Source: Ectocarpus siliculosus (Eukaryota > Sar > Phaeophyceae > Ectocarpales > Ectocarpaceae). From it: a stretch of 64,000 nt of DNA. The number at the start of each line of letters is the position of its first letter. Within the stretch, counting starts at the first letter, position 1. Shown here in pieces: positions 10,251 through 20,400 of this stretch. The notes under the pieces are model-generated. The model was not told where the DNA came from, searched no databases, and saw only the letters and a program-made list of their open reading frames with translations. The position numbers and the translations under genes were made by a program. Location of the stretch: the NCBI GenBank assembly GCA_000310025.1, contig FN649726.1:2216546-2280545 (forward strand), written 5' to 3'.

Positions 10251-13200
10251 TCACAGCTCCACGCCCTCGTCGTCGCTCACCTCCACCACCACCACGCCCG
10301 TGTCGTCGTCATCTTCGATGTCAAACGCCTCCAGCAAGTTCTCGGCTTCCGAGGGCGAGTCAGCCTTGTCCGCAGCGGCCAATGGCCCGCCGATAGGCTC
10401 CCCCTGGGTGTTGGAGCCGAGCTCCTTGTTGGCCCAGGCCTCGTCTTCCGACCCGCCGAAGGGAAGGAGCAGGCCGGCCTTCCTCCAGCTCGAGCGGATT
10501 TCATCCGGGGTCAAGGCATCCCACGCCTTCTTGACCCACTGTGCGACCAACCCCCGCGAAGGGGGCTCCGGGTAGCCCCTGTCGTTGCGCGTGACGTTGT
10601 TGGAAGCCATGTGGTCGTCGTAGAGCCTGGACATGTTGGCCTTGAAGATCTTGTTGACCAGGCCATCGCACGGCTGGAGCTTTGGAGTCAGACCTCCGGG
10701 GATGTTGAACAGCGTGGTGTTGGACTCCGTCATCTTCTTGACAGACGCGTCCGTCTTGTGGACGGTGTAGTCGTCCCACGCCAGAAGCGTGTCAGGCTGA
10801 CGGTAGCCGCCGAGGCGGCCCAGCCGCCCCGGGCGCCGGTTCCACACCTGCGGCACCCACACGTCGTCGAACACTCGTTGGGAGTGCCATCCCTTCGGGT
10901 CCACGGCGTAGACCATACCTCGGGGGCACGCGATGCCCTTCTTGTCCTTGTAGTCCTTGAACTCGCGCTCGATGCTGTTGGGGGCGGGGGACTTCCCGTT
11001 CGGAGTGGGCTGGCCCTTGAAGATGAGGAGGGGCTGGAGCTTGCTGCCGTCGGCGAACACCGTCAGGACCGAAGTGATGCGCATCTTCTCCTTGCCGCCG
11101 GTTTTGACGGCAATCTCCTTGTCGCCCACGGCCTGCGAGATTTCGTGGAGCAGCGAAAACCGACGGCAACGTGGGGTGAGTAGTCGTATCAATTTTTAAG
11201 ATTCTGAGAGAGGCGTCCGTGGTCGCAAAAAATATCACCACAAGCAGAGAACAGAAAAATAAGGAAAATACGCAAACTACACTTTTTATGTAGATGGCTA
11301 GTCACAAAAAAAAGGGGTAGTCCAATAGAATCGTTGACGGAGGCAAGGACAGGATTGGTACATCCAACGTAGTACGAGCGAAAACTAGGGCAAAACAAAT
11401 ACTCACGTTCACGGTGTTTTTCCCCGGGCTCTCGAACCACGTAGGGGTTTCATCCATGTTGCCGATCTGCGCCAAGGCGAACTTGAGACGCGGCCCCGAA
11501 GGAACTCCAGCGCCACTCCCACCCCCACCGCCGCTTGCGCTGCCTCCCGCCCCTGCCGCAACCCCCAGGCATTCGACCCCGTCCGCAAGTTCGAGCGCAG
11601 AAGGCACGTCGTATTTCAGCCTCCTCCACTCCTTGATCAACTGCATGGCGATCAAGGGCCAGCCGGACGGAAGCTTCTGGCCTTGCCGGGTGACAGCTCG
11701 CACAGAAAAGCGGTAGACCCTGAGAAACCTTCTGCACCACTGGTTCTGCCTGTTCTTGTACTTGAGGCAGCCCTGGAGGTCGGATGGCGCCGGCCTCTCC
11801 CCGAAGAAGTTCGGGTTGAGTTCGATGGCCTTGTTCTTGATCATATTCGTCGAAACGCGGGCGGAGATGCCCGTCAGAACGCAGCTCATTGATCCAGTCC
11901 ACGACCTCACGCTCGGCCGCCGTGTGCGTCCTGGCCCGTCCGACGTTCAGCGACATGCGGTTCTTGGTTTTCTTCTTGCGCTTGGCTCCTCCCTTGTACG
12001 TTTCCGCTTCCGCAAGCGCGGCTTCGTACTTGCCGACCTTCTTGACCCACTCCGCCAACGTCGCCTTGTCGGGAATGTTGAGGATCCTGCTGGCGTAGGT
12101 TATCCCAACAGTCCCGTTCGGCCCTCGCGCCCCCTTGATCCTTCTCTGTGAGTACCTCACCGCGTCCACCTTGAACTGCAGAGGATAGCGCTTCCTTTGG
12201 CTTCCACCACCAAGCTCGGGGATCGGGAAGTTCGGCGGCTCCAACTCCAGCTGCCCTTTCTTCCTCTTGCCCTTGTTCTGTGCCGGTGTATCGAAGAGAA
12301 CGCCGCCCAACCCATCTCCCCATTCTGTCTCTCCGGGAAACATCATGTCGCCGGATGCACCATCGTTGGCCACCGGCGCTCCTCCCGCTGCCGGCGTTGC
12401 TGCTGCCTTTGCTCCTTCTCCTTCTGGTGCTGGCGCCGGTGCTGGAGCGGGCGCCGTTGCTGGAGCTGGCGCCGGTGTTGGAGCGGGCGCCGATGCTGGA
12501 GCGGGCCCCGGTGCTGGAGCGGGCGCCGTTGCTGGGGCTGGCGCCGATGCTGGAGCAGGCCCCGGTGCTGGAGCGGGCGCCGGTGCTGGGGGCTGGCGCC
12601 GATGCTGGAGCTGGCGCCGGTGCTGGAGCTGGCGCCGGTGCTGGGGCTCCGCTCACCCTAGAGAAGACAAACGGAAAAAATCATGTGCGGGATGGCACGA
12701 AGCGGTCAATGTTGGGACGCACCGAAACATGTGTGGGCAGAAACATAGAGGGGTGAAAAAAAAATGTGCAAAGCAGGTACCATTGAATTTCCTGTGTGGT
12801 ATGGATGACAGCTGCAACACAAGCTGCTGCCTTTCCGCGACACACACCGCCATGCAGGAAAAAAACTCACACAAAATACAACTGAAAATGTATACAATGC
12901 CGCGAACGTATGGCTAAAAATATACTCCGTACAAGTACTACACGCGTCACAAGTCACAACACGGGCACATAAATTAACACAAACATTTACCGGGGACGTG
13001 TGGGGGAAAGCTACGCGCATGCACCCAAAAAATATCTTGCAAAAAATGTGGGGTGCAAACAAAAAAACACCTATTTAGGTAAATTACACAGGCCTACCAC
13101 AGAACAGTTTACAAATTAATTTACAAAATGTATACTTGTACCGAACGTGTGGCGGGCGCCATTTTTTTTTTGAAAAAATGTGAAAAAAATACACGAACCC

Positions 13201-13696
13201 TGGAGTGTGCGGGTGGCGTAAAAGCCAAGCCCAAACTGCACGCTTCGAGACCACACGCGGACTGATACTAAGCCAAATTCACGAAGCGCATTTACACTCA
13301 CTTGGATCGTTCTTCCGTGCCGACGGAGGTGCTGGGCTCCTCGTCCACCATGTCCACCACCACCTGAGATGCTTGGCTGGTGCGCGTTGACTCGTCTGCT
13401 GCGGTGCTCGTACGTGCTGCTGAGAGCGAGCCCGCAACTGGCTGCTGCTGAGGCGATGCAGGGTGTGACATGTTGGCGTTTGCTGCTGCGCCAGCTGCTC
13501 CTGCTGCTGTTAGATCAACAGCAGCAGGCGCAGGAGCAGCAGCCTCTTGCGCAGAAGAAGTGTGCGCGCGTCCAAAGAAGGAGGTGATCTGCTGAGGCGC
13601 CTGTGCTGCTGCAGTCGAAGCAGTTGTCGAAGGAGCGGAGGCGCTTGCGGCTGCATTCTGTTCTGCCTGCACGTTCATGTTGTTGGGGGTCTCCAT
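10251..13696 (-). pseudogene. Pogo-family DDD transposase, two one-base shifts
   Basis: Cut-and-paste transposase. Minus-strand exons are 13696-13302, 12657-11407 and 11132-10251, with GT-AG borders. Exon 1 starts at METPNNMN and contains QQITSFFGR, resembling a PCNA-binding box. Exon 2 begins with an Ala-Pro tract made of 18-bp DNA repeats, followed by helix-turn-helix DNA-binding sequence (KRYPLQFKVDAVRYSQ onward; WINELRSDG onward) and the first catalytic Asp in GNMDETPTWF. Exon 3 carries the second Asp in LLAWDDYTVHKTD and the third in LTPKLQPCDG, with about 35 residues between them (DD35D). The C-terminus is acidic after a run of valines (VVVVEVSDDEG). Two apparent one-base gains break the frame, one in the Ala-Pro tract near 12592 and one near 11866, both in G/C runs. 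Either mild decay or sequencing error could explain them. Confidence 0.8.
12420..12652. repeat. 18-bp coding minisatellite in transposase exon 2
   Basis: Tandem copies of an 18-bp unit (GGCGCCGGTGCTGGAGCG and variants) encode the Ala-Pro-rich linker of the transposase on the minus strand. The unit length is a multiple of three, so copy number can change without breaking frame. One extra G near 12592 does shift it. Long open frames on the other strand here are a by-product of the repeat. Confidence 0.8.
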
Positions 13697-13759
13697 GCGG
13701 GGTGTTTCCCCGCACACAGATGCCGTGGCTGTGTGTGTGATGCCCAGGGGCAGATGCTG

Positions 13760-13936
13760 TATCACCCGGGTGATAAGAAGGGAGGGCCCCCGGTGAATGT
13801 ATGCGGCGCAACCAAAAATATCACCGGGGTGTGTTATCTTATGTACCCCCGGTGATAAATCGATGGTTTGTCAGAAACGCCCAAAATTACCACCGGGGTG
13901 TGGTATTCTGTGGGGGGTGTGGTATCTTATGTACCG
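13760..13936. repeat. Right subterminal repeats of pogo-type element
   Basis: Several CCGGTGATA-type and GGGGTGTGGTAT-type motifs appear in both orientations, mirroring the arrays inside the left end. The long tandem units of the left end are absent, so the two ends are asymmetric. Confidence 0.75.
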
Positions 13937-13959
13937 GTGGTATCTTGTGTCATATACGG
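13937..13959 (-). repeat. Right terminal inverted repeat of pogo-type element
   Basis: Exact reverse complement of the 23-bp left end, ending GTGTCATATACGG, followed by the TA target duplication at 13960-13961. Confidence 0.92.
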
Positions 13960-13961
13960 TA

Positions 13962-16262
13962 CTGCTCGCGGCCGCGGTCGCCGTCCGTGATTAGATCGAC
14001 GCGGAACCAACGACCTTTTTACGAGCTCTAGCGCCGTTCCACTGCCGGAAGTAGCTTTGCTCCATGTTGAAGACGCGCTGTCATCTCACGACCCAACACC
14101 GAGCAATACACCACCACCACCGACGGTAACCAGCGCTAAATAGTGTATCAGAGGGAACTTTTCTCCAGTCGTTGTCATAAATGTCCGTCAGTCAAGTTGG
14201 ACTTCTTTGGGGCGAATGGAGTCGTAGCATCTGAAACATGCTACAGCTTAGACGTAGTCGAGGGTTTGTGTTGACTCACGGTCTCCACCCTTTTCTTTCT
14301 TGTGGAACCCAACATGTCGATCTATTCCATCCATGATCCATCCGTCGATCCATCAACTGGAGGACCTCGTGCTCCTTCAATCTACAATGGCCCAGTGAAG
14401 TTCCCTCTGAGGAAACTCCGTGGTTCCACCCATTTCATCCATCAATCCATCCATCGATCCATTCAGAGGAGGGTCCATCGCTCTGGTCAACCCATCATCC
14501 GTTAATATAATGTGGTCGATTGGGTTCCCTTGAAGGGCGTCAGCAAATTGAAGCATTTCATCCGTCAATCCATCCGCCAATCCGTGCACGGTGAGAACCT
14601 CCGTTGCCTCTATCCACAGCCATTTCATCCTTTCAAAACTTGATGGATTGAAGTTACCTCGACGAAAGCCCACAACCGATCAATTTCATTCGTCAGTTTC
14701 ATCCATCCGTGGATCTGTTCATGGAAACCCCTGTCGTTGCACCAGTCCATCATCTGCCTCATCCTCTTGTTCGAATAAAGTTCTTCAGACGGAAGCCAAC
14801 AAATCGACCCATGTCACCCATCAATTTTTCCGTGGACCCCTTCATGGGAAGACCCATCTTTCACCAAGCCCTAATCCGTTAAATTCAGTTTTGTCGGTAA
14901 TCATGTCCTCCGAAACAAAGACGTGGTCTTACCCGCACAATCGACATGGAACACGATTGATATGTCAAAGATGGCCGATACCATAAAACCGGCAGCCCTC
15001 GCGGAGTTTTTGTTGTTAAGAAAGCTTTACCCCAACCTTTATATAGATGCTGGATGATCACAAACGCCTTCACCTTACGAACCTCGTACACAGTCTGCTT
15101 CTAGCCACTAGGGTAGCGCCGAGGATACTTTGTCAGCGTTTGTCAGGTGTGGGTTTCCGTTGTACTGGTATCGGCCAAGCTGCAAACCTGCAAACCTTCA
15201 TTTTTCTTTTGCAGTGTTGGGCTATGAATTTGTCTGTTAAAGCACCCGACAGAGGAGCCACACCGACGCAGTACCTTGATGTAGAATGCTTCATTTCTAT
15301 ACATTCGATATCATTTCCTCATGCTACCACCGTAGCAAACACGAATGCTATGGTGCAGAGAAAAATGCTTTCGTGCGCAAGGGCTTCATATCTAATTCCC
15401 CGGATAGAATATCACTCCAAACCAGTTCGGACGCCTTTTCCCTATCGCATTGGAAGCTAGCCAATGTACACCACTCATTCAGTTCGAATGCCTGTTCTTG
15501 CCCCACTTGCCTCGATATTTCGCCTGAACGAGCAGGGGAGACGTCCCTCTTGGAAGATGTAGATTCTTGGTTCACGGTGGGTGTCGTGGTGGACGCTTCG
15601 TTCCCTCTGGAGGATTCGCTGATTCTGGGCAAAAGGTACGATAGAGAGATGGCTGGTTAGTTTTTCACGAACGATGCGATACCCTTGGAGTAAAAAGTAC
15701 ATCTGCCCGGGCGGGAATACCGCTGCCCAGCAGAGTATTTTTTTTTATTTTTTGTCTTCGTAACACTTCCCCGGTCATGCCTAGACAAGCGCGTGTGTAT
15801 ATACATGAAATTGTTCAAAATCATTCACCCGCATGGCATGGAACACTCCGAATAAACTGATGGAAGAAGGGTCTACAGTAATATTCAAGGTGAGCTGTAT
15901 TAATCAGCGAGCGTTGCATTTACTCCTACTGCTGTATACCTATCCTTTAACGCGTGTGGATATAGCTGGAGAAAAAACGACACCGGCCGTAATACCATAT
16001 TACCTGCTGCCAACCTCATGTCCTTCCTTCCTTGTCCCTTTCGAGGTTTTATCCATGGCTGGCTATGGCTCTCGGGGGCACTTCGCACGAGAAATACATC
16101 ATCATAAATTCAACGTGTAGAAAACACAAACGAGCGGCGGTGGGAGGGTGGCGGGAGGGTTAAAGGTTGGCGTGCCGTAGACTGATGTATAATAATGTTT
16201 TCTCGGCGAATGGAGAGTACAAAGCTCTGAGTATGCACTGTACAGCACAGTTGGCACTTTCC
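13962..16262. other. Gene-poor interval with ATCC-rich repeats
   Basis: No gene recognised. From about 14315 to 14850 the DNA is a degenerate mixture of ATCCATCC, CATTTCATCC and ATCAATCC motifs repeated at irregular spacing, which produces repetitive open frames on both strands. A TACTGCTGT motif is at 15927-15935. A plus-strand frame at 15286-15660 has no recognisable motif. Confidence 0.4.
14315..14850. repeat. Degenerate ATCC-rich repeat tract
   Basis: Repeated blocks of the type CATTTCATCC-x-TCAATCCATCC recur around 14427, 14555, 14625 and 14690, with copies of CCATCCATCGATCC between them. This looks like an old, diverged minisatellite. Confidence 0.55.
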
Positions 16263-16508
16263 GCGAAATGTGTGGGTGAGGGACCTTTCTCGTGCATGAT
16301 GAACCTACAGCAGCGGTAGTTTAGTCATGTTTGCAAGCTCGTGTGCGTTTCTGTACTCGGCGGGTGACTACACGTTAACACCCTAGCAGCAGACTGGTAA
16401 ATATATATATAAAGACTTGCTTCCGTTCATGTCATCAAGCAGTCAATGTCGACGTTCATGGCGCCCATGCAGAGGTGAGCAAGAGAGCCCAAGGGAGAGC
16501 AGATCACA
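16263..16508 (+). repeat. Duplicated TATA/ATG/donor cassette, copy 1
   Basis: A segment of about 245 bp is repeated in diverged form at 17201-17462, same orientation. Shared landmarks in order are TCGTGCATGATGAA, TCATGTTTGCAAG, TCTGTACTCGGCGGGT, an A/T run with TATATATA (16400-16409), then ATGGCGCCCATGCAGAG followed directly by a good splice donor GTGAGC (16475). It reads like a promoter plus a six-codon first exon. No downstream exon could be assigned. Confidence 0.6.
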
Positions 16509-17200
16509 TTTTATTAAAAAGGTCCGTGCACAAAACGGGCGTTTTAGGTGATAACTGTTGAAAGAACTCGATTCAGCCGGAGTTTCAGCCATGCCTGCTT
16601 GTGATTCCCACGTCAAGGCGAGAAAAATGGTTTGGGCACCAAAATAATGCAATACTAGTCTAACATCAGTAAATATTGAGCACTCCATCCCGAATATTTG
16701 TCGAAAAAATCTGGGTTTTGAACCAAACTGTGAATATCTCGGCAAATATCGTTTTACTTGATAAAAAGAGAAAAAAATACCCCTGGGTATGGAGGAGAGG
16801 AATCCTTCGCCGCACCCTATTTAGAGATCGTAGGATCAGTTATCTCATATAAAACGAAACCGTGTTGGTGCTCCAGATCCAGATGTTGGGCGATACCTCC
16901 CTCAAAATCGACAGTTTAAAAAACACAATTTGTTCAAATCCGTCGAGATATTTGAAATGGACAAACACCATCTCCTCTAAGGAAAAACGAATCATCAAGC
17001 TTTCTCGATTTTTCTCTGATACAAAGTCAAGGAACATGAAAAAATAAAAATATCTCCCTCAGTGGATGCGCCTGGGGACGAAGCGTTTGCCGGTACTTTC
17101 AGATGTCGGGACAACCCCCCGCCCCCCCGAGAAAGTGTACCTCGGTGCTGGGGCAATGGTGCTGGGGCAATTTCGGACAAATTGTCGTGCAGGGGCTTCG

Positions 17201-17462
17201 GCGAACTGCTGTGTGTGTGAGACCTTTTTCGTGCATGATGAAGCTACAGCACCAGTAGTCATGTTTGCAAGGTGTGCATTTCTGTACTCGGCGGGTAACC
17301 AGACGTTAACATCCTACCAGGCCTAGCAGCCCATTCGTAGAGACATATATAAGACGTGCTTCCATACAAGCGTCAATGTGACACTCATTCATGGAGCCCA
17401 CGCAGAGGTGAGCAAGCCCAAGGAAGAGGGGACTCCGTCGCTTACTAAATAATCAGATCACA
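17201..17462 (+). repeat. Duplicated TATA/ATG/donor cassette, copy 2
   Basis: Second copy of the 16263-16508 cassette. TATATAA lies at 17346-17352, the ATG at 17391-17393 opens ATGGAGCCCACGCAGAG, and the splice donor GTGAGC begins at 17408. Both copies end near CAGATCACA. The shared ends start with TGTG and finish with CA, which could also suit a small terminal repeat of a mobile element, but no primer-binding site or target duplication was found. Confidence 0.6.
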
Positions 17463-20400
17463 TACCAACCAGAGGCTTCCGTGTTTCATACCCACAGCCG
17501 AGTACCCCAAAAGTGTGCTTGCAGTACCTAAACATAGGGAGGGTGCGTTTATTTCAGAGGCTGATTTCGTGCTTACCAACACCTCCTACTATGATGGCTG
17601 TAGACTACATACCGTATCAGAGGTTTATACAGCATGGGGTGAACGCCCGCCGGCGTGATCATGCAGGTGGGAATGCACCGCGTGGCGGGGGGAGCGGGGT
17701 GGAGCAAGGTATACAGGAGTCTGGCCAAAGATGCAATATGACTCCCCATTGGTTTTCGGGCTGCCAGCAATCCCCGCATCTCGTCACACACCACCAACAT
17801 TAGAGACCGACCTACAGCTAGTTGCGACCCGCAAGTAAGAAAAACAAACGTAGTTATGTGAAAAGAGGCAGTCGTCCTCGACAGACGTTGGGGAGATTGT
17901 ACCGTTCTTTATGAAGGTGTTCTCCACAGTTTTGAGAATGAGGCTGGGACTTTCGGGAAACGTAAGAAAAATCGAAGAAACACACCTCAGGCGTAGATCC
18001 TACACTAAACTCAATATATTGACCTATGCTCGACGGCGGTGACAAAAGAAGAATTTGAGCCTCGACCCCAAATTGGCGTTTCTTATTCGCGGGCCGCAAC
18101 TGTAGTACATTTGGCCCGTGTGGTGACAATCATTCCATATCTTTGAGCCTGGCCAGTTGGCTTGCAACACGGACAGGCCAGCGCCTCGTTCAGACAAGAG
18201 GGAAGGAGGCCCATCTCAAAGATAAATGGATACAGCAGTTCAAAGGGACTGCCTGTTTGTACACCCTGTGGCGGGTTGCCGATCTTCATATAACTTAGTC
18301 TTACTTCGAAGTATTACGTACACAGTGAATCACCGTCTTACCCCCTGCGAGGATATTTTCGACTTCTTCATGTGCTGTGCACGCAAAACTCGAAAGAGGA
18401 GGAGGAGGACAGGGGCAATTGCTAAGGACACACACGCAGGGAGCGGACAGTAAGATACGGACACGTTCACCCACCGGAGAGGAAAGTGAATTGCAGTACT
18501 ACTGTAGATTTGCGTCCCCTCACGGAAGCGGATTGAAATACACTGCTGCTGCACTCTACAGCAGTAGGTTGCTGGTTGTTTCCCAGCAAGACACACACTA
18601 CACACACGCGGCGAGATTGACAATGGTCGTGCTCTCGCTGGTTCATGGCAACCACAAGAGCACCTCAATCGGGCGCATCCATGCCAATCCAAGCGGGGTA
18701 CCCAAACCAGGACCGGCTGTAGAGGTGGTCAGTAATAATATCGCCTAGGGGACTACAGAAACAGCATGTGGGAGACATGAAGATACCGCAACCAAGCCTC
18801 TCGACCGGCTCTCTCCTCAATCTTCCCGTAAAAGTAGAGAACGGATGTATGTATGTTGTCTATCTGCCCCTACTTCTACGAACTGGTGCCTACGCACCTA
18901 CTGCTGCAGGTGCGCCCGGAGTGACGACCGCCAGGAGTTGGTGGCACTGCCCTCCGCTCCTGCAGGGGGCGTTCACCGGGTGGTGTGTGCGAAAGAGACG
19001 CAATGACAAATCTTGCAATCTTGAGGGAAGTATTAGAGGCCCGCTGGCGACCGACACACCCTCCCTCCTCTCTCCACTGCTGTGCCCCCCACGCCCCCCC
19101 TCCCCGTACCAGTACCACGTCCTTACTTGTCGTTTTTCTGCTGTAGGAACCCCCTATCTATTATCTATCTGATTTATTTTCTCGGTATTGCTGTAACATG
19201 TGGTGGGCATCCATGTTGATAACAGCACTCTTTTCTTCAACCCTCACCACGCTGTTGTGTTGATGCTGTGCTGTTGAATCGCTCCTCCGCTCGTCAAAGA
19301 TTCCACCAGCTGTGATTCTGTCTCCTTCAGAAGTAATCCATACGTATGCATTACACCGCTGGATAATAAAAAACACACACAGAAAGACTACCCATTCGAG
19401 ATATACCCACAGCAGTCGAACGGGATGTGGTGGAGTCTTTTCAGTGAGTGGAGGGAAACTGGCTGGGTACTGGACTTATTTCGAGTCTTTTTAAGTCTAC
19501 ACTGATGATTTATACCAGTGATGCCAGCTGGTACTATGCATATGTGAACATACACGTCCCTCAACGCGTCCCAGGATGATCTATATCTGCGTAAATGTAT
19601 CTACTTGATTGCACCTCAAACCAATGTCCGCGCTTTGATAGACGCCTTCTATTGCAGTATGTACCTTACCACGGGGCGACTCCCCATGGAGAAAAAAAGC
19701 ACGGCATACATCATGGGGTGCATCAATTACCAACATTAACTTGATGTGTTTTCTGCCGCTCGCTGTAGAATCAGTCTCTTGCTTGTGTAACCACCGCACA
19801 GACAGCAGGCTCGGCGGGCGGACTGTAATATGTAACACCGCCTCTTTCCGTTTTTTCTTTTTTTTTCTTTTTTCTGGCCACGTGTGTCAGGTTTGTCCGC
19901 GTGTCTCGTTGAATGGAGTAATTCAGAACCGTAGACTCGACTCTTTGAAGGCCCACTACTGGAGCACACGTTTTCACTGCCGAGTGAGTTCGACCCCGAA
20001 TCTATACGTACGTCCCGCAACCACAGCAGTGTACTTATAATTTACATGTTCGCCGAGGACTCCTACAGTGTAGATACCGAGGGCGACGATATTTTTTGCC
20101 TACGGTAGAGATGACGAAGATACTTACTGTAGATATCTGCACACGAGGACGGAGATAAGTCTACAGAGTGTGTGCGTGAGAGATAGCGCAGCCCAGTCAA
20201 GTCTTACTTACAGTAGACTACACGTGTGAGGGGTGATTTTTATATATAGTAATTAATTACAGTTCGAGCACTGCTTTGACAACGGAGTTATACATACATA
20301 GTCTACATGTAGTTTTTTTTAACGATCGCATGCGGTACGTGCGGCGCCTGATCCCGTTGGAAAAGCACGGACGTTCTGTCGAGAGGGTACAGCTGAGACA

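Larger units (their letters stand above)
9284..13959 (-). mobile_element. Pogo-type Tc1/mariner DNA transposon, ends intact
   Basis: The element is 4,676 bp. Its ends are perfect 23-bp inverted repeats beginning CCGTATATGACACAAG, and it is flanked on both sides by the dinucleotide TA (9282-9283 and 13960-13961), the target duplication expected for this superfamily. Inside each end lie arrays built from GGGGTGTGATA and CCGGTGATA units, in both orientations. The single transposase gene runs on the minus strand in three exons. Perfect terminal repeats suggest recent insertion, although the transposase frame carries two one-base shifts, so this copy may rely on transposase supplied by another copy. 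Confidence 0.88.

Noticed and set aside
10611-11183. 190-codon plus-strand frame
   Set aside because: Antisense shadow of transposase exon 3; GC-rich coding DNA keeps the opposite frame open.
12267-12917. Plus-strand Gly-Ala repeat protein
   Set aside because: Product of the 18-bp minisatellite read on the opposite strand; it runs out of the repeat into non-coding intron sequence.
16263-17462. Small LTR-type element with 16.3 and 17.2 kb copies as its ends
   Set aside because: No target duplication, primer-binding site or purine tract was found, and the two copies are well diverged. Kept only as an alternative.
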